Shown: positions 43,092 to 52,024 of the stretch, piece after piece | Layout of the letters: each line of letters starts with the position of its first letter | Position numbering within the stretch: position 1 is the stretch's first letter | Assembly: GCA_017502845.1 (NCBI GenBank) | Contig: JAFVUE010000003.1 | Span: 1-52,024 of the forward strand | Direction of reading: 5' to 3' | Source: Clostridia bacterium | GTDB lineage: Bacteria > Bacillota > Clostridia > UMGS1810 | Length of the DNA stretch: 52,024 nucleotides | The notes under the pieces: generated by a model | The model's input: only the letters and a program-made list of their open reading frames with translations | Told to the model about the DNA's origin: nothing | Databases searched by the model: none | Position numbers and translations under genes: made by a program

Positions 43092-44627
43092 ATGATAGCC
43101 AAGACCGTAAGCTGTGCTCTCTCGGGCATTGACGGAGTTATAGTTACCATCGAAGCGGACTGCTGTCAGGGATTGCCCTCTGTAGATATTGTAGGACTGC
43201 CCGACACCGCCGTTAAAGAATCAAAAGAACGTGTTCGCTCGGCGGTTAACAATTCCGGGTTTTCATTCCCTCAACGCAAAGTTGTTGTAAACCTCGCCCC
43301 TGCTTATATACGAAAAGAGGGGTCGTTCTTTGACCTGCCCATAACAATTGCAATCCTGTCATCATCGGGACAGTTAAGAGAAGATTACACAGAGGGGTAT
43401 ATATTTATCGGCGAACTTGCATTGGACGGTTCACTCCGTGGTGTGAACGGCGTTCTTCCTATGGTAATCGAAGCGGCGAAGAACGGTTATACTAAAGCAA
43501 TCGTTCCCGAAGCAAACGCACCTGAAGCAGCGGTTGTGTCGGATGTTGAGATTTACGGTGCGAAAACACTTTCAGAGGCGGTTGCTCACCTGACAGGCGA
43601 AGCACCTATAGAACAAACCCGACTTAATCCCGAAGACCTATTCAACTACGCAGACAACCTCTGTGGCGATTATGAAGATGTCAAGGGACAGGACATAGCA
43701 AAACGCGCCCTGACTGTCGCGGCAGCAGGTGGACACAATGTGCTGATGATTGGCTCTCCCGGTTCGGGCAAGACGATGCTTGCAAAAAGATTGCCAACCA
43801 TAATGCCATCGCTGACATTTGAAGAATCACTTGAAGTTACAAAGATATATTCCATATCGGGAAAACTTCCCGAAAAGGCGGCGCTCATAACAACCCGTCC
43901 CTTCCGCGATCCCCACCACACAGTTTCGGCGGTTGCAATTACAGGCGGTGGTGCGAATCCGAAACCCGGCGAAATCTGCCTTGCCCACAAAGGTGTGCTT
44001 TTCTTAGACGAATTCCCAGAATTTCGTAAGGATGCCATTGATGCAATGCGACAGCCCTTGGAGGATGGTTCATTTACAGTAGCGAGAGCCAATGGGGTAG
44101 TTACATTCCCAAGCGATGTGATGCTTGTAGCAAGTATGAATCCTTGCAAATGCGGTTACTACGGAGACACAAGCCGCGAATGTAAGTGCAGCGCAGGAGA
44201 TATTCAGCGGTATATGCACAAAATATCAGGGCCGATGCTCGACAGAATAGATATTCATATACAGGTTCCCTCGGTTAAGTATTCCGAGCTTTCTGTGCAA
44301 AAGAAAACTGCATCAAGCGAGGATATGAAAAAAGCGGTAGACAGGGCACGTGCCATTCAGGCAGAGCGCTACAAGGACAAGCACTACTCCACCAATGCAG
44401 GGCTCGACAGCAAAGGTCTGGAGGAATATTGCAAACTGGATAAGAAATCAAACGAACTTCTTACGAATGTTTTTGAAAATCTCGGACTATCTGCAAGGGC
44501 ATACACAAGAATACTTAAAGTTGCCCGAACAATAGCCGACCTTGACGAAAGCGAAAATATTGAAGCAAAACACATCGCAGAAGCGATTCAGTACAGAACC
44601 CTCGACAAGAAATTTTGGTTTAACTAA
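43092..44627 (+). CDS. comM: YifB/ComM family Mg-chelatase-like AAA+ ATPase
   Basis: 511 residues. ComM is a hexameric helicase that extends recombination branches during natural transformation; in other species YifB homologues have unclear roles. N-terminal S5-like/Lon-protease-like domain ([20 protein letters not shown]), AAA+ core with Walker [18 protein letters not shown] (about 220) and Walker [12 protein letters not shown] (about 300), a zinc/C-loop region [18 protein letters not shown] and a C-terminal Mg-chelatase-like domain. The ATG at 43092 is chosen for its GGAGGG site and family fit. Other competence genes are not visible. Confidence 0.9.
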   Translation: MIAKTVSCALSGIDGVIVTIEADCCQGLPSVDIVGLPDTAVKESKERVRSAVNNSGFSFPQRKVVVNLAPAYIRKEGSFFDLPITIAILSSSGQLREDYTEGYIFIGELALDGSLRGVNGVLPMVIEAAKNGYTKAIVPEANAPEAAVVSDVEIYGAKTLSEAVAHLTGEAPIEQTRLNPEDLFNYADNLCGDYEDVKGQDIAKRALTVAAAGGHNVLMIGSPGSGKTMLAKRLPTIMPSLTFEESLEVTKIYSISGKLPEKAALITTRPFRDPHHTVSAVAITGGGANPKPGEICLAHKGVLFLDEFPEFRKDAIDAMRQPLEDGSFTVARANGVVTFPSDVMLVASMNPCKCGYYGDTSRECKCSAGDIQRYMHKISGPMLDRIDIHIQVPSVKYSELSVQKKTASSEDMKKAVDRARAIQAERYKDKHYSTNAGLDSKGLEEYCKLDKKSNELLTNVFENLGLSARAYTRILKVARTIADLDESENIEAKHIAEAIQYRTLDKKFWFN

Positions 44628-44646
44628 TAAAAGGAGATACACAAAA

Positions 44647-46041
44647 ATGGAACAGACTATTGAAATCAAAAAACTTTTCCGCGCAAACGGCGAGTACGAC
44701 AACAAAGAAATCCCCGTAGCAGGTTGGATAAAAAGTATGCGCGCATCAAACGCATTCGGATTTATCGAACTTAACGACGGTACATTTTTCAAGAACCTGC
44801 AGGTTGTATTTGAGAAAGAAAATCTCTCAAACTACGACGAGATCGCAAAACTCAATATCGGCTCAAGTATCATCGTTCACGGAACACTCGTTCCCACTCC
44901 CGATGCAAAACAGCCATTTGAACTTAAAGCAACTTCTATCGCAATTGAGGGTAAATCAACTCCCGATTACCCATTGCAGAACAAACGCCACTCATTCGAG
45001 TACCTCCGTTCTATCGCGCATCTGCGCCCAAGAGCAAATACATTTAATGCAGTATTCCGCGTTCGTTCTGTTGCGGCGTACGCTATCCACAAGTTCTTTC
45101 AGGAGAGAGGTTTCGTTTATGTAAACACTCCCATCATCACAGGAAGCGATGCCGAGGGTGCAGGTGAAATGTTCAGAGTAACAACTCTCGATATGGACAA
45201 TCTCCCAATGAAAGACGGCAAAGTTGATTTCAGTCAGGATTTCTTCGGCAAGAGCACAAACCTTACTGTAAGCGGTCAGCTGGAAGCAGAAACTCACGCA
45301 ATGGCGTTCCGCAAGATTTATACATTCGGTCCCACATTCCGCGCAGAAAACTCCAACACAGCACGTCATGCGGCAGAGTTCTGGATGATTGAACCGGAGA
45401 TTGCCTTTGCTGACATTGCAGACGATATGAAACTTGCAGAGGATATGATAAAATATGTTATCAATTACTGCCTTGAAAACCTCCCCGAGGAAATGAACTT
45501 CTTCGGCACATTCGTTGACAAAGGTCTTCTTGAACGTCTTAATGGTATAGTAAACAGCGACTTTGCTCACGTTACTTACACAGAAGCAGTTGAGCTCCTC
45601 AAAAAGAGCGGAGAGAACTTCGATTATCCCGTTGAATGGGGTATTGACCTGCAGACAGAACACGAAAGATACCTTACAGAAAAACTCCTTAAAAAACCTG
45701 TATTCGTTACAGATTATCCCAAGGATATCAAGGCATTTTACATGAAACTCAATGACGACGGCAAGACAGTTGCGGCTATGGACCTCCTGGTTCCCGGCGT
45801 TGGCGAGATTATCGGCGGAAGCGAGAGAGAAGCAGACTTTGACAAACTCTCAAAACGTATTGAAGAACTCGGTCTCAATCCCAAGGATTACGATTGGTAC
45901 CTTGACCTCCGCAAATTCGGCGGTACACGTCATGCCGGATTCGGTCTCGGATTTGAACGCCTTATTATGTATATGACCGGTATGTCCAACATCCGCGACG
46001 TACAGTCATTCCCCAGAACAGTCAATAACGCAGAATATTAA
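44647..46041 (+). CDS. asnS: Asparaginyl-tRNA synthetase
   Basis: 464 residues, class II. OB domain at the start ([20 protein letters not shown]) and catalytic motifs: [20 protein letters not shown] (motif 1), [20 protein letters not shown] (motif 2), and [18 protein letters not shown] (motif 3). It is AsnS rather than AspS by [20 protein letters not shown]. Start set at 44647 (GGAGATACACAAAA before), not the upstream in-frame ATG. Confidence 0.95.
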   Translation: MEQTIEIKKLFRANGEYDNKEIPVAGWIKSMRASNAFGFIELNDGTFFKNLQVVFEKENLSNYDEIAKLNIGSSIIVHGTLVPTPDAKQPFELKATSIAIEGKSTPDYPLQNKRHSFEYLRSIAHLRPRANTFNAVFRVRSVAAYAIHKFFQERGFVYVNTPIITGSDAEGAGEMFRVTTLDMDNLPMKDGKVDFSQDFFGKSTNLTVSGQLEAETHAMAFRKIYTFGPTFRAENSNTARHAAEFWMIEPEIAFADIADDMKLAEDMIKYVINYCLENLPEEMNFFGTFVDKGLLERLNGIVNSDFAHVTYTEAVELLKKSGENFDYPVEWGIDLQTEHERYLTEKLLKKPVFVTDYPKDIKAFYMKLNDDGKTVAAMDLLVPGVGEIIGGSEREADFDKLSKRIEELGLNPKDYDWYLDLRKFGGTRHAGFGLGFERLIMYMTGMSNIRDVQSFPRTVNNAEY

Positions 46042-46052
46042 GAGGTAAAGAT

Positions 46053-46904
46053 ATGTCAAAATTTCTTAAACCCGCTCTTTATGTCATAGCATCCTTTTTT
46101 ATAGTATCCTTTGCTTTCGGTTTCGGATGGATTTTCGGAATCGCCGTGATGCTTCTCGGTTTCTTGTTCCTGGCGTTTATTATGCGGGGCGACTTACTTG
46201 CCACATATGCTCAACTTCAATACAACAAAGACCACGGCAAAGGATTTCTCTGGTATGAGAGAGCGATGAAAACAGGTAAGATGCGTCCACAAGCAATGCT
46301 TGTGTATGCATATCTCTTAATCCGCGACGGTGTGCTTGATAAGAGTGAAAGAATCATCAACAAGACGATGTTTGTGTACAAAGAGAAACTTACCGACGAA
46401 TACAGATGCGCATCACATCTTAATCTCTCCATTATCAAATGGAAAAGAGGTCAACTTACAGAGGCAATCGAGGAGTTGGAAGAAGTATATGCAACCGGCT
46501 TCCGTTCTACTGTTATGTATGGAACCCTGGGAACATACTATCTCTTAAACGGTCAGTATGCAAAGGCATTGGAATTTCACAAGGAAGCTATGGAATACAA
46601 TGACACTGACCACAGCATCCGCGACAACATGGCTCTTAACTACTACCTTTGCGGTAATATAACCGCGGCAGACGAAATGTATGAAGAACTCATAGACGAA
46701 GAACCCAAATTCCTTGAGCCATATTACAATTACGGTATGGTTTTAGAGCATATGGGTGAGTATGAGGCGGCAATGGCAAATTACAAAACGGCATTATCCT
46801 TTGAGGAGAAATTCCTCTCCACCGTAAAACATGCACAGGTACAGACGGCGATAGAAAAACTTGAGGCAAAGATGTCTGCAGAAGATGGCGGAGATAAGGA
46901 ATGA
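46053..46904 (+). CDS. TPR membrane protein
   Basis: 283 residues. Two adjacent N-terminal helices (residues about 8-48), then a cytoplasmic or extracytoplasmic TPR region with three or more repeats (AIEELEEVYATGFRSTVMYG; EFHKEAMEYNDTDHSI; YNYGMVLEHMGEYEAAMANY). The TPRs suggest a protein-interaction platform. It lies 11 bases after asnS and overlaps the pseudouridine synthase start by four bases. No more specific function. Confidence 0.7.
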   Translation: MSKFLKPALYVIASFFIVSFAFGFGWIFGIAVMLLGFLFLAFIMRGDLLATYAQLQYNKDHGKGFLWYERAMKTGKMRPQAMLVYAYLLIRDGVLDKSERIINKTMFVYKEKLTDEYRCASHLNLSIIKWKRGQLTEAIEELEEVYATGFRSTVMYGTLGTYYLLNGQYAKALEFHKEAMEYNDTDHSIRDNMALNYYLCGNITAADEMYEELIDEEPKFLEPYYNYGMVLEHMGEYEAAMANYKTALSFEEKFLSTVKHAQVQTAIEKLEAKMSAEDGGDKE

Positions 46905-47887
46905 GAACCGTTACAGTAGGCGCAAACGATGCGGGGCAGCGGCTGGATAAGTTTTTAACCAAATTCCTGAAAGCATGTCCCCAGAGCATGATATACAAAT
47001 GCCTTCGAAAGAAACGCATTAAACTCAACGGCAAAAAAGCCGAGGGCGCAGTTAAACTCAACGAAGGCGATGTACTGCAGATGTATATCAACGAAGAATT
47101 TTTCAGCGGCGAAGTAGCAAACACTTCGTTTATGAAGGTTAAGCCCGATATTGAGATTGTTTATGAGGATGAGAATATTATGCTCATAGACAAGAAACCG
47201 GGAATGATTGTCCACGAGGACGAGGGCGAAAAATTCAATACACTCATATCCCACATAAAGGCGTATCTTTTTGAAAAGGGCGAGTATGATCCTGCAAACG
47301 AACAGTCATTCGCTCCTGCCCTTTGCAACAGGATTGACCGAAACACAGGCGGCATAGTGATTGCTGCAAAAAATGCCGCAGCACTTCGCGTAATCAACGA
47401 GAAGATAAAGTCCCGTGAGATAAGGAAGTTTTATCTCTGTATGGTTCAGGGACACGTAAAACCCCAGTCGGGAACGCTTACGGCATACCTGCAGAAGAAT
47501 GAGAATCAGAACAGAGTTTATATCAGCGATACACCGAAAGAGGGATATAAAAAGTGTATAACAAAATACCGTACAATCGGCGCTACGGATATTGCATCTT
47601 ATCTTGAGATTGACCTTATTACAGGCAGAACTCATCAGATAAGAGCGCAGATGGCGCATATCGGTCATCCTCTTGCAGGAGACGGAAAGTACGGCACAAA
47701 CGAATTCAACAAGAAAATCGGTCTGAAATATCAGGCCCTTTATTCATACAGAACAGAATTTGCCTTTACGGATGAGAACATCCTCTCCTACTTAAACGGC
47801 AAATCGTTCGAGGTTAACAAAGAGAACATAAAATGGTACAAAAAGGTGTCTTCACATAGAAAAGAATCGGTTTTGAAAGGCAATTAA
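46901..47887 (+). CDS. Large-subunit rRNA pseudouridine synthase, RluC/RluD family
   Basis: 328 residues. Isomerises uridine in 23S rRNA. N-terminal S4 RNA-binding domain (RLDKFLTKFLKACPQSMIYK, about 12-60), then the catalytic domain with CNRIDRNTGGIVIAAK, the Firmicute variant of HRLD-RxTSG, with the catalytic Asp in NRID, and LITGRTHQIRAQMAHIGHPL. Its target uridines cannot be inferred. Overlaps the TPR gene as ATGA. Confidence 0.92.
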   Translation: MRTVTVGANDAGQRLDKFLTKFLKACPQSMIYKCLRKKRIKLNGKKAEGAVKLNEGDVLQMYINEEFFSGEVANTSFMKVKPDIEIVYEDENIMLIDKKPGMIVHEDEGEKFNTLISHIKAYLFEKGEYDPANEQSFAPALCNRIDRNTGGIVIAAKNAAALRVINEKIKSREIRKFYLCMVQGHVKPQSGTLTAYLQKNENQNRVYISDTPKEGYKKCITKYRTIGATDIASYLEIDLITGRTHQIRAQMAHIGHPLAGDGKYGTNEFNKKIGLKYQALYSYRTEFAFTDENILSYLNGKSFEVNKENIKWYKKVSSHRKESVLKGN

Positions 47888-47903
47888 CCGTAAACCAGTT
47901 CAT

Positions 47904-47947
47904 AAAAAAATCCGAAATACGTCAAGTATTACGGAATTTTTTTATTT
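47904..47947. terminator. Terminator of the comM-asnS operon
   Basis: Stem TCCGAAATAC/GTATTACGGA (one mismatch, loop GTCAA), A-run before and T7 after. Confidence 0.85.
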
Positions 47948-47990
47948 CTATTTACGACAAAATTTCTCTTTCAAAACTGCTTCGCACCTC

Positions 47991-48060
47991 AAAACAAATG
48001 TTTTAAGGCGAATATCTTCTATGGGAAGACACCTTGGCAGATAGTTTTATCTGCCTTTTT
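47991..48060 (+). promoter_or_regulatory. Structured leader ending in a terminator hairpin, before the GT4-CsaB gene
   Basis: Three helices in 70 bases: AAAAC/GTTTT (47991-48004); an outer AAGG/CCTT (48005-48035) enclosing TCTTC-TATGG-GAAGA; and a perfect GGCAGATA/TATCTGCC stem (48036-48055) followed by TTTTT, only 19 bases before the start codon. A terminator inside a leader usually means attenuation. TATCT at 48013-48017 could pair with AGATA of the terminator and form an anti-terminator. I do not recognise a known riboswitch class. Confidence 0.55.
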
Positions 48061-48078
48061 GCAAAGGAGTGTGAACAA

Positions 48079-50292
48079 ATGAAAATATTGCTTACCCTCG
48101 CAGGGCTTGACATCGGCGGTGCGGAAACTCACGTTGCAGAACTTGCCACCGAGCTCCACAGCAGAGGACACAAAGTGATTATTGCATCAGGCGGCGGTGT
48201 GTATGCCGATGAACTTGAAGCCATCGGCATAAAGCATTACACAGTTCCCCTCACACGGAGAAATATCGGGGACATGATTAAATCACGCCGTATGCTTAAG
48301 AAAATCATACACAAGGAAAAGCCCGACATAGTTCACGCTCACGCAAGAATACCTGCATTTATAATTGACACTTTGAGAAAATCATGCAACTTTGTGTTCG
48401 TTACAACGGTACACGGTGCATTTGATACGTCCTTTCTACTCCGCCATCTTTCGGGATGGGGAAATAAAACCCTTGCAGTCAGTGAAGACCTTAAAAAGTA
48501 TCTTCTTGAAAATTATGACGTTGATGAAAAAGATGTTTACACAAGTATCAACGGCATCAGCACCGTTAAATTTAACAAAAACATTGACGGCAGTAAGATT
48601 GGTGCAGAATTCGGATTTTCCGATACAAAAAACCGTATATGCTACGTAAGCCGTCTTGAGGACGGGATATGCTCCTGTGCTTATATGCTCATAGACAAAA
48701 TGGAGAAAATCTGCAATTCCGTTCCCGATGCCGAGCTTATCATAGTCGGCGGCGGAGAGCATTATGATGCACTTTATAAAAAATCAGAGGAATTAAATAA
48801 CCGTCTTGGCAGACGTGCGATTATAATGACAGGCGGCAGAACGGATGTTAATGAGATTCACGCCGCATCGAAAGTCTGCGTGGGCGTAAGCCGCGCCATA
48901 CTTGAACCAATGGCAATGGAGCGCCTTTGCATCGTGGCAGGAGATCCCGGTTATATCGGCATTATGGATGAAAGCAAACTTCCAATGGCAACGGCTACAA
49001 ACTTTACCTGCCGCGGTTGCGAAAAAGTCAATGCCGAAACTATGGCAGATGATATTATCTCTCTCCTTACAATGGACGAAGACAAGGCAGATAAACTCCG
49101 TGAATTTGCAGGTAAGGTGGTTCGTGAAAATTACTCTATCGACAGAATGGTTTCCGACAACGAGAAGATGTATGTTGATGCCATGAAAGAATACGGCTGT
49201 GATGCGGCAATTCTCGGCTATTACGGTTACGGAAACTGCGGCGATGATGCACTTCTTCACGCAATCTTAAAGGATATGTATGAGGCAAGACCGTACTTCT
49301 CCCCCACAGTTCTTTCATATAAACCCGCAAAGACCACGGATGATTACGGAGTTAAGGCGATAAACAGATTTGACATATTTGCAGTGCGCCGACTTTTCAA
49401 TAAAACAAAACTCTTTATCGCAGGTGGCGGAAGCTTGATTCAGGATATTACAAGTACAAAATCATTAATCTACTACCTGCACCTTATCCGCCTTGCAAAG
49501 AAAAAAGGCATACCCGTTATGCTCTACGGCAACGGCATAGGCCCTATCAATAAAAAATCAAACAGAAAATCTGCGGCTAAAATTCTCAATCAGGCAGACG
49601 TTATCACTCTCCGCGACTGGGAATCATTGGAACTCCTAAAGGAAATGGGCGTTACAAAGCCGATGATAAAAGTTACTGCAGATCCTGCTATAAGTTTAGA
49701 GTGCAACAAAGATGTGAACGCAACTGAAATCCTCCGCAAATACGGTCTGGGGGATGAAGAAAAATATTTCTGTGTATCTCTCCGCAGATGGAAATCAATG
49801 GGCAACTGCGCAGACGCCTTTGCAGATATCTGCACCGAAATATCCCAAAAATACGGGCTTGTTCCGGTGCTTGTGCCTATGCAGTATTCAAAGGATATTG
49901 CAATCAGCCGTGAAATAGCGGAAAAAACCGACTGCAGATGTGTGCTTATAGATGAGCCACTTACAGCAGACGAGATTATGAATATCCTTGCCATGTCAGA
50001 GGGTGCAATAACAGTGCGTCTTCATATGCTTATATTCGGCGTTACAGTGGGTATTCCCGTACTTGGTATAGATTATGATCCGAAAGTTTCTTCGTTTCAG
50101 AAATTCGCAGGTCTTGAGCATTGCATCACAATGGCAGACATCTCCGACGGAAAATACCGTCTTATAGCAGATGATTTCTTTGGCAAACGCCACGAAATTG
50201 CACATTCTGTGGAAACAAAACTACCCCAATTCAAAGATGCGGCAAAAGAGAATGCCCGTATTGCTGTGGAGTTGATTAACCATGAACGATAA
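48079..50292 (+). CDS. GT4 glycosyltransferase fused to CsaB-type polysaccharide pyruvyltransferase
   Basis: 737 residues. The N-terminal half (about 1-370) is a GT-B glycosyltransferase: MKILLTLAGLDIGGAETHVA at the start and YVSRLEDGICSCAYMLIDKM with VGGGEHYDALY. From about residue 376 it changes to CsaB: AAILGYYGYGNCGDDALLHA, LFIAGGGSLIQDITSTKSL, GNGIGPINKKSNRK, ITVRLHMLIFGVTVGIPV. CsaB adds a ketal pyruvate to a wall polysaccharide, which anchors SLH-domain proteins; the fusion would make and pyruvylate the sugar in one chain. Start at 48079 follows AAAGGAG. Ten bases before its end the PBP gene begins. Confidence 0.9.
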   Translation: MKILLTLAGLDIGGAETHVAELATELHSRGHKVIIASGGGVYADELEAIGIKHYTVPLTRRNIGDMIKSRRMLKKIIHKEKPDIVHAHARIPAFIIDTLRKSCNFVFVTTVHGAFDTSFLLRHLSGWGNKTLAVSEDLKKYLLENYDVDEKDVYTSINGISTVKFNKNIDGSKIGAEFGFSDTKNRICYVSRLEDGICSCAYMLIDKMEKICNSVPDAELIIVGGGEHYDALYKKSEELNNRLGRRAIIMTGGRTDVNEIHAASKVCVGVSRAILEPMAMERLCIVAGDPGYIGIMDESKLPMATATNFTCRGCEKVNAETMADDIISLLTMDEDKADKLREFAGKVVRENYSIDRMVSDNEKMYVDAMKEYGCDAAILGYYGYGNCGDDALLHAILKDMYEARPYFSPTVLSYKPAKTTDDYGVKAINRFDIFAVRRLFNKTKLFIAGGGSLIQDITSTKSLIYYLHLIRLAKKKGIPVMLYGNGIGPINKKSNRKSAAKILNQADVITLRDWESLELLKEMGVTKPMIKVTADPAISLECNKDVNATEILRKYGLGDEEKYFCVSLRRWKSMGNCADAFADICTEISQKYGLVPVLVPMQYSKDIAISREIAEKTDCRCVLIDEPLTADEIMNILAMSEGAITVRLHMLIFGVTVGIPVLGIDYDPKVSSFQKFAGLEHCITMADISDGKYRLIADDFFGKRHEIAHSVETKLPQFKDAAKENARIAVELINHER

Positions 50293-51697
50293 AAAGATTA
50301 CATGGGTTCTCCTTGCTATAAGCGGTCTGTTTCTGACGCTTATAATATACCTCACTTCTGTAGTTCTCTTATACGGGGACGAATACTCCTCAAGCGAACT
50401 GAATGCCCGTGCGCTCATAAGAGAAGAGAGAATTATGAGAGGCACTATTTACGATTCGGGCGGTGAAGTTTTAGCTTATTCCGAAATGGATGGGGATGTA
50501 CAAAAGCGCTATTATCCCCATGGCAAACTTTATTCCCACCTGATAGGATATTCATCTAAAAATTACGGGAAGTCTTTTATAGAGAAAGAATACAACAGTT
50601 TTCTTGTTGGCAGCGATGAACTTAACAAAATATTCAATATCGACAATGCCATCGCAGGTCAGATGAACGATGGCTACGACCTGCATCTTACAGTCAACCA
50701 TGCCACACAGGAAAAGGCATCGAAACTTATGGAAGGTTACAGAGGTGCTCTTGTGGCAATTAATCCCCAGACAGGGGAGATTATCGCAATGGTAAGCAAA
50801 CCCGACTTCGACCCTCACGAGGACTACCTTAATGCTAATTGGGATACTCTCGGAGAGGACGAGAGCGCTCCGTTCCTCAATCGCGCAACTATGGGGTTAT
50901 ATCCCCCCGGTTCCACATTCAAGACAGTTACAACTGCTGTTATGCATATGAACGGTATGCAGGATTATTCTTTTGACGATGAAACGGGCAGGATTGATAT
51001 TGGTGGACATACCATATCCAACACTCGTGATGCAATACACGGCGAAACGGATATAACAAAGGCGTTTACCCGTTCAAGCAACGTTTATTTTGCAAAGGCG
51101 GGTTCGGAGATACCTGCCGCTTCATTTGCAGATATGGCGTCAAAACTCATGTTTAATTCCTCTTTCGGCGGGGATTTCCCGCATATGCAGAGCAGGTTCT
51201 ATGCAGAGGGCATGACAGATGCGGAACAGGCGATTACCGCCATAGGGCAGGGTAAAACCCTCACATCGCCACTGCACCTTGCGATGATTACAGGTGCCAT
51301 TGCCAATGGCGGTACTATGATGAAACCGTATATTGTTTCGTCTGTTATGACCAATGGCGGAACAGTTATAAAAACAAATTCTCCCGAAGTTTTGAGCAAT
51401 GCAATCCCACCGGAGACAGCACAGTTTGTGAAAGACCTTATGGTGGATACCGTCGAATACGGAACAGGAACGAATGCAAAAATCAGCGGAATAACCGTTG
51501 GCGGAAAGACAGGTACGGCAGAAAACGAACTGACAGTTGACGATCCCGAAAAGACACACGCCCTGTTCATAGCATTCGCCCCTGCGGAAAATCCGCAGAT
51601 AGCCGTTGCGGTAGTCCTTGAATATGCAGGTTCTACAGGCGGAACAATCGCCGCACCCATTGCGAGAGATGTTATTAAGACATATTTGGGTAAGTGA
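50282..51697 (+). CDS. Class B penicillin-binding protein (transpeptidase)
   Basis: 471 residues. D,D-transpeptidase that cross-links peptidoglycan. N-terminal membrane anchor (about residues 8-28), a short dimerisation/pedestal domain (REERIMRGTIYDSGG), then the penicillin-binding domain: GSTFKTVTTAV (SxxK near 210), TRSSNVYFAKAG (SxN near 264) and VGGKTGTAEN (KTG near 408). No PASTA domains. It resembles the PbpA/FtsI-type elongation or sporulation PBPs. It overlaps the GT4-CsaB gene by 11 bases, coupling wall cross-linking with polymer decoration. Confidence 0.93.
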   Translation: MNDKKITWVLLAISGLFLTLIIYLTSVVLLYGDEYSSSELNARALIREERIMRGTIYDSGGEVLAYSEMDGDVQKRYYPHGKLYSHLIGYSSKNYGKSFIEKEYNSFLVGSDELNKIFNIDNAIAGQMNDGYDLHLTVNHATQEKASKLMEGYRGALVAINPQTGEIIAMVSKPDFDPHEDYLNANWDTLGEDESAPFLNRATMGLYPPGSTFKTVTTAVMHMNGMQDYSFDDETGRIDIGGHTISNTRDAIHGETDITKAFTRSSNVYFAKAGSEIPAASFADMASKLMFNSSFGGDFPHMQSRFYAEGMTDAEQAITAIGQGKTLTSPLHLAMITGAIANGGTMMKPYIVSSVMTNGGTVIKTNSPEVLSNAIPPETAQFVKDLMVDTVEYGTGTNAKISGITVGGKTGTAENELTVDDPEKTHALFIAFAPAENPQIAVAVVLEYAGSTGGTIAAPIARDVIKTYLGK

Positions 51698-51749
51698 CAG
51701 GCATTATCAATGCACCGAAAGGTATAATTTATTTGATAGTCTCTTGTAG

Positions 51750-51889
51750 GGTGTGGATTAATCCACACCGCAATTGTGTCCAAAAACATTTCGGGAGGGG
51801 GTAGAACCCCTCCCCTACGATATCCTCTATCGTAGTCAGTGCTAATCGTAGGGGACGATGCCCTTCATCGTCCCGAGTTAATACACACC
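51750..51889. mobile_element. MITE-like palindromic element
   Basis: A 140-bp non-coding block of four hairpins: GGTGTGGATT/AATCCACACC (51750-51769), GGGAGGGG/CCCCTCCC (51793-51814), CTACGATA/TATCGTAG (51815-51835) and GGGACGATG/CATCGTCCC (51852-51874). Ends are imperfect inverted repeats (GGTGTGGATTAAT at the left; GTTAATACACACC at the right). I recall similar TAGGGG-ACGATG-CCC repeats in clostridial genomes. No target-site duplication is visible. Confidence 0.65.
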
Positions 51890-51891
51890 AA

Positions 51892-51921
51892 AAAACGGAT
51901 GAAGAAATCTTCATCCGTTTT
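51892..51921. terminator. Bidirectional terminator
   Basis: Fourteen-pair perfect stem AAAACGGATGAAGA/TCTTCATCCGTTTT, loop AA. On the minus strand it ends the partial gene at the window edge. Confidence 0.9.
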
Positions 51922-51931
51922 ATCATGTAAA

Positions 51932-52024
51932 TCACTCTGCAGGGAATGATACCGAATTGCTCACGGGAACTAACGAACCAAATGATGCCCAGCTGAATGC
52001 CTTTAATCTTGCAATATCGCCGTT
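51932..52024 (-). CDS. 3' end of a gene running off the window
   Basis: Thirty codons and a TGA are visible. The reading ends ...DIARLKAFSWASFGSLVPVS then NSVSFPAE. A Lys-Ala-Phe-x-Trp tail of this kind is common at the C-terminus of secreted cell-surface proteins in Clostridia, so an exported protein is likely, but the rest is outside the window. Confidence 0.5.
   Translation of the reverse strand, partial: NGDIARLKAFSWASFGSLVPVSNSVSFPAE

Noticed and set aside
43670-44149. 159-codon minus-strand frame inside the ComM gene
   Set aside because: It lies antisense to the AAA+ core and is explained by codon bias of the real gene.

Overview
The window looks like the chromosome of a spore-forming, Gram-positive-type Clostridia (Bacillota), probably an uncultured gut lineage. 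Supporting evidence: moderately AT-rich DNA, sigma-A promoters with 17-bp spacing, AGGAGG ribosome sites, the secA-prfB and rpsF-ssb-rpsR gene orders, YwiB beside ArgS, a MurT/GatD pair, a DegV protein, and sporulation genes (a 26-residue SpoVM, a SpoIIQ-like LytM protein and a SigB/F/G-type sigma factor). Most of it is a housekeeping backbone. I see no prophage, CRISPR array, rRNA or tRNA.

Layout. 1-5031 (+): hairpin-rich repeats around a small membrane-anchored protein, then coaE, a WsfD-like membrane protein fused to DUF6273, uppP and an orphan gene. 5127-18007 (-): one long co-directional run, in transcription order ddl, murI, ywiB, argS, ctpA, polA, cls, a NiaX-like ECF S component, murT, gatD and a lytic transglycosylase. 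It is dominated by peptidoglycan and envelope functions: D-Ala-D-Ala and D-Glu supply, D-Glu amidation, and wall turnover. 18177-19679: rpsF-ssb-rpsR (-) divergent from rpmB (+), each with a clear promoter. 19786-24896: a glycosyltransferase, spoVM (too short for ordinary ORF cut-offs) divergent from spoIIQ-like, and a thioesterase-degV-orphan-sigma operon.

25087-30452: two related membrane proteins (one with a Pro/Gln/Tyr tail, one with a SHOCT tail), a lipoprotein joining WG-like repeats to an OmpA-like C-terminus, a decayed AMP-binding enzyme, and a SLOG protein divergent from an XRE regulator. 30500-32725: a 33-bp repeat cluster, lysS and greA. 32834-37618: an orphan gene and a tight three-gene operon of unknown function (small protein, WG-like protein, TPR/coiled-coil protein). 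37828-42890: prsA-like foldase, prfB (with its programmed frameshift) and secA. 43092-47887 (+): comM/yifB, asnS, a TPR membrane protein and an RluD-type pseudouridine synthase. 48079-51697 (+): a GT4-CsaB fusion behind a structured leader with a terminator hairpin, then a class B penicillin-binding protein. The window ends in a MITE-like palindromic element and the 3' end of a minus-strand gene.

The best candidates for undescribed biology are the three-gene operon at 33575-37618, the structured leader before the GT4-CsaB gene, the WG/OmpA lipoprotein, and the hairpin repeats that carry the translation starts of two adjacent genes. All assignments are by reading sequence and remembered family motifs; no database search was run.
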